This document shows, in pieces, positions 15,101-21,187 of a stretch of DNA of 21,715 nt. The DNA is from a virus. Each line of letters opens with the position of its first letter. Positions within the stretch are counted from its first letter, which is position 1. The translations under genes and the position numbers were made by a program. The notes below the pieces were generated by a model. The model was not told the DNA's origin. It saw only the letters and a program-made list of their open reading frames with translations, and searched no databases. The stretch is taken from IMG/VR virus record IMGVR_UViG_3300010885_060967, positions 1 through 21,715 of that record; one strand, 5' to 3'.

Positions 15101-17734
15101 ATCAAATACAATGTCACCAATGTTATTTAAACTTAAATAACGCAATGGCAGACCTAGCACAGCGTCGGATGCGCCGTTTCCAACGGCATAACTAAATAAT
15201 TTACTACCGATAAATGTAGTACTTGGATATTTAATAGGATCGCTGAAACTGACTCCGTCTACATCGTAGATGTCAAACAATGGTGCCTGGTTTGTTTTTG
15301 TTTTTTGCTGTGCTGATATCCACTCAACTCCGTCAAAGTAATAGCTTATTCCTTGTTGTACTAGGCCATTAAGGCTGACTACTGTTTGATTGACCAACAC
15401 TTCAGAATCTGACGCAGGCACCAAGTTAATGATGGGTTCTGCAATCAATGGCACCTGGGTGTCCGGTGTGATAAAATTCACAACATAGATTTTATTTCTA
15501 ACTTGTGGATCCGAGTCTGCTGCAAAAATTACGCGAGTACCTTCAACAAAATCATAACCATCAATCCCGTAGCCAGGCGATCCATTTATTGTACTCATTG
15601 CGTCTGTTGCACTGAAATCAACAATGTTAACTGGTTGCTTTCCTTGTGTGCCAAACCCAAACAGGCGTGTTCCTGCGTAAAACTCAATGATAGGACGTTT
15701 GGCACGTTGCAAATTGTTTAATACTGGTACAGTGTTATTATAAGAGGCTGCGGCTGTGATTACATCAATGTGAAACCAGCGATTGCCGCGTGACCACGCA
15801 TTGAGATCTGGGCTTGCACGATTAATCGTAAGGTATTCCGGGAGTAGTGGTGCATTCAGTGTGTAATCAAAATTTCCATCATCATATGGTAAACTATCAA
15901 AGGGAATAGGAGAATTTTGAGTGTAGGGTTCGGGCGTGACAAAATTTACAACTGGCAATAATTTAATTGCAGTGCCTACACCTTCAACATAGTATTCTTG
16001 ATTTTCATACTCGGCAGGCACAGTAGTGCCACGGAATTGAACTTTGAGACCATTGGTGAATATCACTCCATTTGAGCTTGTATAGGTTTGTTTTCCAATG
16101 ATGTCTTCAATATACGTTGTAGTTGCATTGGTTTGATCAATGAGGCGTATTTGTCCGAATATCTCAGGATCAGTTCCATCTTGATAAAACAACAAATCTT
16201 TAATTGCAGTTAGTAACGGAATCTCTTCAAGGTACCCAGCCTGATTTTTATACCAGCCAGTGTTGGAGTATTGAATTCCAAACGCAATAGAAAACTTTTC
16301 TAAATTTGCAATTGGTAATATTTCATTTAACTGAATGTATTGTTGGCCGCCCGATGATGTTATATAGTTTATCTGCCAGACACTATATCTCTGAGCTTGT
16401 GTGAGAGGAGTGGCCTGAGCAAATGTTGTGCTGTCAAAAGTTCCGATTCCCGTGCCCGAGCTTGGCAAGGGATCAAATTGAGAAATATTTTCCCATCCGT
16501 TGTTGCCGGTGGTTGTGTTAAGGAATACTAACGTTCGCCCGTTTAAATTAGTAATGCCATCAATTCCAGATGGATTGGCTGCAAAAAAGTCTGACAGGAA
16601 AACATTGTTAATTTGACTAAATGTTAAATTAGTAGCCAGGTCAACCGTCCCAATACTGGTCAGGCCATAATAAAAACTTTGTGCGGTGGCCAATGGCACA
16701 TCAAATTCCACTGAGCCAAGATCTTCGCCGTTGTTGGTTACTCCCAACACATCTCTGCTGGAGATGTTTGGTGCCCACGGCAGCACACCCTCAATACCGG
16801 GTTCTGCTTGAATCCAAAATCCTGGGCCAGTGCCCGGAGTTCCATCAATGATTGACAGCATACCTTGCATGTTAAATTGTGTTTCACTTGCATAGTATAA
16901 CTGGTCAGGTGCATCTTGAGGCACAGTAAATGTGATATTTCCAGTGTTTGCTCCGTTACGGCTTACTCCATTATTATATGGATCTGTGCGCCCTTGAGTT
17001 GGAGCTGTTTTAATCCAGAATGGCGATACTACGTCAAGATTCAGATTGAATACATAGGTATTGCCGCGAACCAATGTCAGAGACGGGTTTGGTACATAAT
17101 CAATAATGTATGCTGATGTGCTATTAGCAGTGACACGGTAATTTACTGTCTCTTTGGAATTTTGTGCTACGTTAAATGTGTAATTGCCGGTGCGTAATAG
17201 TGTCAACGTGGGATTAGTACCGTTATATCCAGAAAAAGTATATACTCCGTTTTCTCGAGTGACAGTGTATTCTGCAGTTAACGGAACTGCTGTGCCGCCA
17301 ATGTTAACGGCCAATGGCCCGGCTGACAACCAATAGTACTGACTGTAATTTACAAATTTATCAAAATTAATTTGTGGATCCCAGGTGTAGTATTCACTGG
17401 TATAAAGTCTATCACTTTGATCAACAAATGCACCTTGTGTAGACAATGCATCACTGATGCCCGGGTATGTGATGGCATCTTTGACTGTGTCTGAATCGGT
17501 TTTCCTAAAAATAACGCCGGGTTCAAGTTGATAATCTGTGCGAGTCTGCGTGGGCTCAACAACATATTTGTCGTCGGCATTGACACCAGGACCCACTCTG
17601 CGGCCAACATATCCTTGTGTCTTTTTAAACTGCGGTTCTTGAACCAATTGATCTAATGTAGCAGATAAAAATTGCTTATTAGTGGAGGTTTGAAATATTT
17701 CTGGTAAAAAATCTACCGTTCTCACTTTTGCCAT
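3107..17734 (-). CDS. Giant multidomain baseplate/tail structural protein (4875 aa), in the gp7 position
   Basis: This unbroken frame occupies two thirds of the window. The ATG shares one base with the gp6 stop (TAATG) and has GGAG seven bases upstream. The N-terminus (V-D-F-L-P-E-I-F-Q-T...F-L-S-A-T-L-D-Q-L-V-Q) and the C-terminus (G-V-T-W-Y...A-A-R-F-L-R-G-G) match ends I recall from very long structural proteins of cyanophage-like myoviruses. In order I see: cupredoxin-like repeats (about 200-360); K-T-x-T-N-Q-A-P-L-F-D (about 805-820); R-G-H-D-G-S plus a helical R-D-D-I-L-L-E-F-E-R-R (about 1255-1290); P-W-E-M-L-G-F (1391-1397); a CBM5/12-like module (1896-1932); seven FG-GAP repeats (2306-3141); a helical block P-D-W-L-L-K-T-S through E-V-K-P-Y-H-T (about 3665-3765); a second CBM-like module (3941-3980); and a C-terminal run of beta modules (about 4239-4846). 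T4 places gp7 (1032 aa) after gp6, but no direct gp7 similarity is evident. The baseplate role is inferred from position. Confidence 0.85.
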   Translation of the reverse strand: MAKVRTVDFLPEIFQTSTNKQFLSATLDQLVQEPQFKKTQGYVGRRVGPGVNADDKYVVEPTQTRTDYQLEPGVIFRKTDSDTVKDAITYPGISDALSTQGAFVDQSDRLYTSEYYTWDPQINFDKFVNYSQYYWLSAGPLAVNIGGTAVPLTAEYTVTRENGVYTFSGYNGTNPTLTLLRTGNYTFNVAQNSKETVNYRVTANSTSAYIIDYVPNPSLTLVRGNTYVFNLNLDVVSPFWIKTAPTQGRTDPYNNGVSRNGANTGNITFTVPQDAPDQLYYASETQFNMQGMLSIIDGTPGTGPGFWIQAEPGIEGVLPWAPNISSRDVLGVTNNGEDLGSVEFDVPLATAQSFYYGLTSIGTVDLATNLTFSQINNVFLSDFFAANPSGIDGITNLNGRTLVFLNTTTGNNGWENISQFDPLPSSGTGIGTFDSTTFAQATPLTQAQRYSVWQINYITSSGGQQYIQLNEILPIANLEKFSIAFGIQYSNTGWYKNQAGYLEEIPLLTAIKDLLFYQDGTDPEIFGQIRLIDQTNATTTYIEDIIGKQTYTSSNGVIFTNGLKVQFRGTTVPAEYENQEYYVEGVGTAIKLLPVVNFVTPEPYTQNSPIPFDSLPYDDGNFDYTLNAPLLPEYLTINRASPDLNAWSRGNRWFHIDVITAAASYNNTVPVLNNLQRAKRPIIEFYAGTRLFGFGTQGKQPVNIVDFSATDAMSTINGSPGYGIDGYDFVEGTRVIFAADSDPQVRNKIYVVNFITPDTQVPLIAEPIINLVPASDSEVLVNQTVVSLNGLVQQGISYYFDGVEWISAQQKTKTNQAPLFDIYDVDGVSFSDPIKYPSTTFIGSKLFSYAVGNGASDAVLGLPLRYLSLNNIGDIVFDNNFYSDTFIYVVGNSAITNKTSTGFAYQYQNRVLYQRQLGWQVAETPSLIRQQFQFTYDGSPLQFNINIPDNTVVPAIQLFVANKFILPADYTVTRTSTVTTIVLSNIYAPGSLIEVQVLSNEASDNGFYQVPINLANNPFNINSPEFTLGTIRTHYESIAENLISFVGDINGPNNTRDLGNIGRYGTVILQQSAQLTLAGFFMRSSEYNIFKSLEFNDREYNKFKNRLLENSIRSEWGNLTTSQILDSIVTDLNTGKTNLNSFFYSDMLPSGNVYTDTVYTVTPITTGTFDTLQTYTFTSANFLGLLVYLNDVLLTLNYDYTVATDGPRITITTTLTVGDKITVREYADTTGNFVPNTPTKMGLYQSYKPEIFVDENYVNPTVVIRGHDGSITTAFGDIRDDILLEFERRIFNNLKTEGNPVPITPEEVIPGYFRTTDYTQTEITTILGESFLTWVGQNKIDYKTQQYIANNAFTYNYSQAGDKEKNLPLLGAWRGISRYFYDTLNPNYTPWEMLGFSQKPTWWETRYGPAPYTQDNLVLWDDIQAGVVADPDGHFVRPEFVRPNLSTYFIPTGTEGQLLAPLNSVVGQYDPNAWRKSWVVGDGGPAEAAWWSSSSYPFAVMRLLALTRPAKFFSLFADRDLYKYSTEFQQYLYNNRYRLDAQGVQVYGGHVNISTGVVTPVSKASYINWIVDYNQQLGINSTQTLENALANLDVRLCWRTGSFTDKQYLKIYTERSSPNSLNSSLLLPDESYDLLLYKNSPFGSVAYSAVIIQLTDAGYAVFGYSTTDPYFNIFASRPSGQLQTVSAGGSTVRVPKQYTNDITQVPYGFVFTNQSSVVDFLLSYGQYLTYQGLIFDTRENGYTLDWQQMAREFLYWANQGWAVDSLINLNPAALQLTAERPGAVVDNITVQNPENMLLDQNRTPFDARNLIIERLENRFTVTSANDQSIAYAKIQFVNYENIIILNNVSIFADLIYNSATGARQNRIYVSAFTTTEWNGTLNAQGFVLNQDNVQLWVPNRKYAKGEIVNYKNNYWSAQSIIQPKLEFAYSDWVKSDYTKIQKGLLPNIPNKADQLSNSYDTQTANLESDNDLLSYGLIGFQPREYMVALNLDDTSQVNLYKQFIGTKGTILSAEIFTGANLGKETADYQIYENWAVRRGTYGANANRSFVEFRLNEALLQSNPSTVQVVVAGETSLANQTIFLSDLWRESYKLSSPGFLTTTTTSVTDTALPSAGYVNINDVDITVFSLDDPTNISANLDNIGNGTRIWVAKTNSYDWNVYRATQTPGKISRVTDNLDGTSLVSFTQIHNLKVGDLLIVRFFNDSFNGVYRVLTTPKPTTLTVAYTFPNGNQTTIVGSGLGFYLDTMRVTQASDVGKLSYANELVPGALAWVDNNGAGLWEVLEKQNVFSPSYSLDTNLALENTGYGSSIAQAYENIAALVGAPLYGDTGAIYPYLRGQNGIYEENPLLQLTTPGTIGYGSALDIGYQSWAIAGASLSYSGAGYAVVIYRSPSSNKFLQTQLLIAPDYLSNLGSFGSSVVISKDERWAYVGAPDSDTVYAYGRVDEETQYVNYVGDGITESFNYDNNLIFDLAQPEQITVLVNNVIQQYGVNYDISSTAVIFNTPPLKDLPIAILRNMLAPLDAKTYYNVSQNSTSGIGSGAKFTVARVRGTYTVSITTPGVNYANGEVLTINAATIGGGTSPANNLTITVTAITLGAITAFTYSGSGVSNTSVFDLQPVLYTATNINSFSVSVNSILQRPYIDYTFAGTTLTFNVGSNPPAGSDIVVETGTYFKYAGMLSGPVGSGFGTSLSPGTDGRQVVIGAPTDVIDTLISGSTYVYDRSVARYQVGIGETTTKTFALPVGYTQPVSVLVNNTFLQNSSQFLNGQFTVTGGNVVLSSDLTLEVGDIIEIESNIFQEVQQITIKSPFDEAQFGTAVDICPNNCSVYIGAPADGTVYVAAGSVQRNVNQARVYGVITSTIANPSLTAGDTLRIDNYEIAVPASPDNTLAGLADAINNANDGVGIPNIRATVSDDLFFVGTNTTKTFDIGVTYSQCASYTTVVYINSVLQTINVNYTYDNTTGIITFAIAPEGGTIIRVVSGILTLSVINAAATLPYTRLEVLPGVVGTAFVDIGFVNYSYTQTITSPNPTLGANFGATVFINTDATTLLVGAPTGNLYEPVTFDNGETYFDDRSTIFSTVLIQSGVAYTFDYLPSSSDSVTDPGQFVFGQQMYDSDIVELDLYGSAISYVTGRLLVGSPGSDLGDSSNSNIGRVSVFENADRTPAWTVKHIQQPVVDVGLLNSVYMYDKLASTITSYLDFIDPLQGKILGVARENIDYIGAVDPANYNNGPVHNVGNPWNASRVGQIWWDTNSVRFIDPNQDDIVYASRRWGQVFPGSSIDIYQWIESDVTPVNYTGPGTPLSVLSYTTRSELNTNNIFATRYYYWVRDIATVNTTAGKKLSTTAIANYIFNPRSSGISYLAALNSSTVAVYNVNALITAQDTILHVEYDRIKNDDNVHQEYELIADGVADSFLSANLYLKLQDSLSGVNITGAPVPDPTLSPAERYGVEFRPRQSMFVDRFDALKNYLGYTNRILANYPISETKSFTLLNSREPEPAAGSGAWNIRVADLTELGYQNLVLVPVGYRYLVAVDSSNSGFWTIYEVMPGLAVGTKELTLIRVQNYDTSRYWSYINWYAPGYDSTLNPVATVTNYAGLSGLTIAIAPVGSSVKVSNAPAGKYEIYQRTLTSWDRVGLEDGTIEFSAELWNYSLGNFGFDVEVFDAQYFDQEPVIETRKIVQAVNQQLFIDELAINRNRALILMFEFIMSEFSAPDWLLKTSLIDVTHKIRNLIPYQSYRQDNQDFVLNYIQEVKPYHTQIREFNLSYDGNDAYQGMLTDFDNPAFWDGTLTVPQFIGPILLPYTASSANSKTNYDADTEPTAIIWTENPWAEWYNNYTLTVQSVFVTNTGAGYSLGTTVLVTGNCITPAEMTAVVNSAGRIIGVNLIEPGSGYVTTPVITFVDSTGTGATAVAVMGNNLIRQIKTTIKYDRYEYFSTVVEWQANVPYDNGTQVRYADRVWEADSGDSSSVQSATFDPSQWIEVNAGLLTGVDRTMGFYAPAVNEPGLSLPLLIDGVEYPGVQVYGVGYDQYPGFDVLWKSSESTLVLAPNLILLGEIYTIVTVGTTDFVLFGAINNNVGTTFTANWKAYDYPVTGRPPAGTGTVSTIVYTRNPDTDKFNGTAGSFDSTPFDNLQYGPEGRPTFDQTILNAIYESPYTDPYLGTRPTSINVDGGGYIDQYSSYAPEELVPGSEFDTLDIRVYTTPGADWARDGHGFRIEVQKFTVRSLGETYSFAGIAPVPATMIVTNQTTGLDLTIGLEYTANWAEQTITLDSSIAIGSAIVITLYEIGGGNQLFKRSYNGAEIGNSLVVPVQYSLITDFVIFVNGILITDYTFVQYGSTSTELLFGSTYTINDYLMIGAIGPTTVDNTPVDYSWSVPVTQYIPGVTGLTTYTLTNSMEYVNPDNLVITVNGLRARTSAGIEYLADGTTDYLLPQRLGFSQSIIANNEVHVYVNNIPQVLGVDFMVEPYDPITPRAVMFTTPLTLGEKILICVTTNAQAIAVGNQLLFNPAGGLVPVNGDVIAVTSWNDTRQQDILTQVYVGPNTGTAVIVEPYSSTDYDVGLVSNFPGSYDYSSSQSVTRNDLYLNRTIVNPDNLWVTLNGRRIFVYDDFTIVNDTIILAGGYIMSPTDVVTITEFTNSIAPEAMAFRIFQDMRGVQATYRITPGTTTYLVEDLSKDDDIIYVHNASALNEPNLPINIWGLLTVNGERIMYRNRDTVANTVSGLRRGTAGTAAADHTAATDVYNISRGNLLPVQYQNYVVSNLENDTAVDPILGDGSTTVFVAENLVVDYLQSPATIQEVVEVYIGGTFQASGYDITNSSPVTIEFDTAPADGVQVTILVRRGVTWYAPGAGTPSNGVALQDTETRAARFLRGG
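3197..5020 (-). repeat. C-terminal cluster of V-N-x-x-x-Q / D-Y beta modules in the giant protein
   Basis: This stretch encodes about residues 4239-4846. About six diverged copies of a 40-45-residue module fit the pattern V-h-V-N-x-x-x-Q...x-D-Y-T...I-x-F...P-x-x-G-x-x-I-x-I. Clear examples are F-V-I-F-V-N-G-I-L-I-T-D-Y (about 4318), V-H-V-Y-V-N-N-I-P-Q-V-L-G-V-D-F (about 4446), W-V-T-L-N-G-R-R-I-F-V-Y-D-D-F (about 4595) and V-E-V-Y-I-G-G-T-F-Q-A-S-G-Y-D (about 4801). Similar modules occur in many phage tail and fibre proteins and look like small beta-sandwich spacers. Between the last two copies sits another recurring phage module (V-N-G-E-R-I-M-Y-R-N-R-D...L-R-R-G-T-A-G-T). Confidence 0.65.
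5777..5932 (-). other. CBM5/12-like carbohydrate-binding module, copy 2 (giant protein)
   Basis: This encodes about residues 3935-3986. The aromatic pattern W3941-x5-Y3947-x2-G3950-x2-V3953-x-Y3955-x4-W3960-x-A3962, with a closing W3980, matches the spacing of chitin-binding CBM5/12 domains. It has the same spacing as the copy near residue 1896. In a baseplate protein such a module could touch cell-surface glycan or be purely structural. Confidence 0.5.
8255..10819 (-). repeat. Seven FG-GAP-type repeats (probable interrupted beta-propeller) in the giant protein
   Basis: This encodes about residues 2306-3160. Seven segments begin with Phe/Tyr-Gly at residues 2306, 2359, 2415, 2688, 2815, 3037 and 3125. 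Each reaches a G-A-P-like triplet (G-A-P in five, G-A-S and G-S-P in the others) 17 to 19 residues later, and five of the seven use exactly 19. This is the FG-GAP signature of integrin-alpha-type propellers, and seven is the usual blade number. The intervals are 53, 56, 273, 127, 222 and 88 residues. The three long ones hold inserted beta modules such as I-T-V-L-V-N-N-V-I-Q and V-S-V-L-V-N-N-T-F-L-Q. The canonical D-x-D-x-D-G calcium loop is not seen in any blade. Confidence 0.7.
11924..12067 (-). other. CBM5/12-like carbohydrate-binding module, copy 1 (giant protein)
   Basis: This encodes about residues 1890-1937, with W1896-x5-Y1902-x2-G1905-x2-V1908-x-Y1910-x4-W1915-x-A1917 and a closing W1932. 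The spacing is identical to that of the second copy about 2045 residues later and to the CBM5/12 consensus as I remember it. It is followed directly by a block (L-L-P-N-I-P-N-K-A-D-Q, then Y-G-L-I-G-F-Q-P-R-E-Y-M) that I associate with this family of giant phage proteins. Confidence 0.5.
16655..17137 (-). repeat. Tandem cupredoxin-like block with apparent loss of copper ligands (giant protein)
   Basis: This encodes about residues 200-360. The first unit runs L-T-L-V-R-G-N-T-Y-V-F, S-P-F-W-I, N-N-G-V, F-T-V-P, L-Y-Y, then S283-x2-Q286-x2-M289. In the plastocyanin-like phage module I remember, these positions read H-P-F and C-x2-H-x2-M. Here the two His and the Cys are Ser237, Ser283 and Gln286, and only the Met remains. 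The second unit repeats F-W-I (306-308) and a gapless 26-residue stretch (331-356 versus 256-281) sharing G-V, N-G, G, F, V-P and Y-Y. The fold assignment is inference from motif order. Confidence 0.55.
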
Positions 17735-20700
17735 TAAATTACTCCGCTGCCTGGGGCAGTCTTAAGGTTTGTGCTTGTTAATGCTTCGATCACTTGGATG
17801 TCTGCCACTGTGGCAGCATTGACAAAAATTTCATTTGGAGCAGAACGTATTTCGTATAGGTCACCAAAACTCTTTTGTGGACTCAGTGGAACCAACACCA
17901 CCGAACTTACTACGTCGCCAATGTTTTGATGCAGGTATCCTGACAGCTCTGAGAAATAAAATGTATCTCCAAAATTCCAATTTTCAATTTCAAAATAACT
18001 GTTGATATAGGACACCACTAGACTTTTTATTTCACTAACAGATGCAGTAGATCCACTGGCACGAATAACTTTGATTGTTGCACGTAGCTCTGCCGCGGCC
18101 TTGGCACCAAACAAAGGTTTAAATGTCACTGAATTAATAATCATATTATCAGAAATCATTTTATAGTCTTGCAATCCTGCATACTCAGAAGTTAATGTGT
18201 CAATAGACGGAGTGTCTGGTTTTGGAATTGCCCCGGTGGAGTCCACAATGTAATTTCTATATGCGGTATAATATGCCTGAGTCACTACATATATGTCAAT
18301 GATATTAGTTGATCCGGGGTCGATGCGATTTGTCAATGGACTATTGTGTCTATATTGAAAATACAGTCCTTGACGACCTACTCGAGTAATATACTCTGTT
18401 GTAAGATTCAGCACAGTTGTACCCGATGTAGTCAACACTAAAACATAAAACGCTGGATCAGTGGTATAGGTATTTGTTATACTGTCAAAAACACCATATG
18501 CATAAAATACTTGGCCAGGCACATATTGTGCTTTTTCTACTTCAATGTCATCAAGCGTAGAATATTGATCGTTGACAATTCCCGGTTCTACCAACAAATA
18601 TCTTTCAAGATTGTCAAAGTCTACTACTTGCTGAAAGAATACACGTTTAGTAGTTGAGTTCACAGTGGGTGCAACAATTGTATCAAAGAAATCTGGATCA
18701 TCTGGCACGCCATCAGCATCACTATCTTGCCAGGACACCAGGACCTGATAATCGTCAACGTAACCGTCGGGCTGTACCGGCTGATCAATGATACGCATTG
18801 TGATGTCACCGTCAAGTGGTAAATTTGAATCGGGTCTACTGTTGGTTTTTAGAACTTTGACAAAGTCTCGAATAGTCGTGCCTGTTCGGCTATCGTAAAT
18901 TTGTTCGTCACCGTAGAAGAAGAAACGTGTTTGTAATACACTGCCAAAGTAATAGTTCAATGCTCGTGTAGTAACAGTGTATGATTCGCCGTCGGTAATA
19001 AATTGCACAAACCAACTGGCATCTAGGTTTGCTCCGGATGTGTCTCCTGCATAGGCCTGACTCCAAGGTGCATTGATTGCAAGATTATTTGATGTAATCA
19101 AGTACCATTCATTGGTTAAGTTGTTATAACCCAATCCAAAATCACGATATAACTCAATCTGTGACAATGCGCTAGTACGCACATCAGTTCCTAAGTCTGT
19201 TATGAACAATGGTATAACTTGATTGCACACAGCACCGGAAGGAACATAGTTATTAAGAACCACTGGACCAAGTCCGTTGCTAAAATTGCCTGCACCTTGG
19301 TTTGTTCCGTCGACATATATGGCTGTGGCTGATGCCCATATTATTAATTTTTCGTCCGGCCTAGTAGGAACACCCAATGCTAATTTATTATTAACATCAA
19401 AATAATAACCAGTAGGTGGCACAAACTTAATTAGGCTGCCTGTTTGTACATACTTCATATTGTTACTGGCGTAAACTCCCACAGAAACAGGAATGCCGGC
19501 TGCATTTTTAAAGTAGCCTGTGGTTTCGTTAGACAAAGTGGTGCTTTGATTCCATGTCACTGCCAGGGACAACAATGATGGACGAGGATAATTAGCGTAG
19601 TAAAATTGTTTGGCAGCATCGCCTGTTAGTCTTGTTTCAACTTGATTGGTAATAACATCACTGATTTCGTTGGTTGTCAACCAACTAAACAAAAACGTTG
19701 GCAACACATTGTATTCGTACAGTGCGCCATCACTGGCAAATGTATTGGTAGAAGAATATTTTCCAGTGTTGTCTACTAGATCAAGATATCGGCTTGTGCC
19801 AATTGATGCACGATTCAATGCTTTAGATTTGATGATTGAATTGTAGGACGTGAACGGAAAGTTGTTGTAATCTTCACCGTTGACCATACGGTTTTGCGTG
19901 TAGTAACGTGCAGGTGCACGTTGCTTGATTTCGGCAAGCGTTTCACGTGCCAGTGCATTACTCACAGGTTCAGTGATACCACAAATCATTGTGAGCGTTT
20001 CTAATTGTCCAGAACGACTGACGTAACTGATGCTTAGTATTACGTTTTGCATTTCTTCCGGATTGATAATATACTGTAATCCATTACTTGCACGGACATA
20101 AGCACGGAATAAGCCAACTGGAATTTCTGAAAATACTCCGTCACCAAAGTTCATAGTGATCTGATCACTTGCTCTACTAGACACTGAGTACAGCGGGCGC
20201 AATGCTGTTTGTTGCTCAACTGCGGCAGTGTACACGCTTTCTACAAACTCCCACTCGCGAGCAACTGTGCCAACGTTGTCTAATTGATACAACCAGCGAT
20301 CGGTGTTGTTAACGCCTTCGATGTTGATGTTGACAGCTCGGTTGGCAATGCGCTCGGGCAAGTTAAAATCTTGATTTTGCAGTACACCTTGTTTGAACAG
20401 GAAGAAGAAGCCGGTGTTGTCAGACGCAAATCCCAATTGATCGTTGCGGAACAACATGTTAAATTGTCCGTTGGGACGTGGACTGGGTTCGTATACGTAG
20501 CCGCGGCCACTGGCAGTAGAACTGACTGCTTCAAACGGCATATTAACGCCGTCGACTACAGCACTGTAGGGTATCACTGGCAAAAAGCCTGGCAACAAAT
20601 TAATTGTATATTCGTCTGTGCGTATACCGTTGATGGTAGTTCTATTACCTGGGCGCCCATAACGCTGTGTATTGATCAAGGCAGCATTTATAATGGCAGT

Positions 20701-21168
20701 AAATTGTTCTTGCCAATCAAAGTTAGTTGGATCGGCCCAGTTAACTGTGATGTTGGCCAAATTAATGCCGTTGTAGTCTACTATATTTTCTGTTGTTTGA
20801 ATAGAAAATACTTTTAAATATCCAGATGCTTCTGTATTGCGCTTAGAAGTATATCCAACTAGATTGGCCAGTTTAACAACGCTGTCTCTACGCTCGGCCG
20901 TGTCTAAATAGTTTTCGCGAGTATTCAGGTCTGTGCGGAAGGCCAATGATTGCCCCATAAATGCCATTACATCTAATAGAGCAATAAATTCACTTGACTC
21001 AATGTAGTCGTTAAATGTTTCGGGGTAATACAGTCGTATATAATCAACAAAACTCTTGCGCAGAGTTTCAAAGTCATAACTTTGGAAGTCGGCTTCGCGG
21101 TAGGTTTGGTAGATTCTTTTCCAATCTTCAACTCCAAATACCGTGGTTTGTCTAGTAGTTTTTGCCAT
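17734..21168 (-). CDS. 6: Baseplate wedge protein gp6 (baseplate J-like), 1144 aa
   Basis: This is the T4 gp6 homologue, which dimerises to form the inner ring linking the baseplate wedges around the hub. The N-terminal helical block is diagnostic: D-Y-I-R-L-Y-Y-P-E-T-F-N-D-Y-I-E-S-S-E (42-60), then L-L-D-V-M-A-F-M-G-Q-S-L-A-F-R (64-78) and L-D-T-A-E-R-R-D-S-V (88-97). A baseplate-J core follows, with N-F-G-D-G-V-F (about 340) and R-A-P-A-R-Y-Y-T-Q-N-R-M-V-N-G-E-D-Y (about 415-432). The C-terminal block Y-F-E-I-E-N-W-N-F-G-D-T-F-Y-F-S-E-L (1058-1075) fits gp6 relatives in cyanophages. At 1144 aa it is far longer than T4 gp6 (660 aa). A calcium-type loop D815-x-D817-x-D819-G-x-x-D823 sits in the extra part. 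The start has GGA five bases upstream and a late promoter box 19 bases upstream. The stop is coupled to the giant gene. Confidence 0.95.
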   Translation of the reverse strand: MAKTTRQTTVFGVEDWKRIYQTYREADFQSYDFETLRKSFVDYIRLYYPETFNDYIESSEFIALLDVMAFMGQSLAFRTDLNTRENYLDTAERRDSVVKLANLVGYTSKRNTEASGYLKVFSIQTTENIVDYNGINLANITVNWADPTNFDWQEQFTAIINAALINTQRYGRPGNRTTINGIRTDEYTINLLPGFLPVIPYSAVVDGVNMPFEAVSSTASGRGYVYEPSPRPNGQFNMLFRNDQLGFASDNTGFFFLFKQGVLQNQDFNLPERIANRAVNINIEGVNNTDRWLYQLDNVGTVAREWEFVESVYTAAVEQQTALRPLYSVSSRASDQITMNFGDGVFSEIPVGLFRAYVRASNGLQYIINPEEMQNVILSISYVSRSGQLETLTMICGITEPVSNALARETLAEIKQRAPARYYTQNRMVNGEDYNNFPFTSYNSIIKSKALNRASIGTSRYLDLVDNTGKYSSTNTFASDGALYEYNVLPTFLFSWLTTNEISDVITNQVETRLTGDAAKQFYYANYPRPSLLSLAVTWNQSTTLSNETTGYFKNAAGIPVSVGVYASNNMKYVQTGSLIKFVPPTGYYFDVNNKLALGVPTRPDEKLIIWASATAIYVDGTNQGAGNFSNGLGPVVLNNYVPSGAVCNQVIPLFITDLGTDVRTSALSQIELYRDFGLGYNNLTNEWYLITSNNLAINAPWSQAYAGDTSGANLDASWFVQFITDGESYTVTTRALNYYFGSVLQTRFFFYGDEQIYDSRTGTTIRDFVKVLKTNSRPDSNLPLDGDITMRIIDQPVQPDGYVDDYQVLVSWQDSDADGVPDDPDFFDTIVAPTVNSTTKRVFFQQVVDFDNLERYLLVEPGIVNDQYSTLDDIEVEKAQYVPGQVFYAYGVFDSITNTYTTDPAFYVLVLTTSGTTVLNLTTEYITRVGRQGLYFQYRHNSPLTNRIDPGSTNIIDIYVVTQAYYTAYRNYIVDSTGAIPKPDTPSIDTLTSEYAGLQDYKMISDNMIINSVTFKPLFGAKAAAELRATIKVIRASGSTASVSEIKSLVVSYINSYFEIENWNFGDTFYFSELSGYLHQNIGDVVSSVVLVPLSPQKSFGDLYEIRSAPNEIFVNAATVADIQVIEALTSTNLKTAPGSGVI

Positions 21169-21187
21169 AATAATCCATCTTGTAGAT

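Noticed and set aside
3107-17734. Naming the giant gene gp7 outright
   Set aside because: It sits where T4 has gp7, but I could not see gp7-like sequence and it is almost five times as long. Position alone is not enough for the symbol.
20284-20817. Plus-strand open frame of 177 codons antisense to gp6, the longest antisense frame
   Set aside because: It lies within the conserved gp6 coding region. Its length is explained by the codon bias of the sense strand, and no protein motif is visible.
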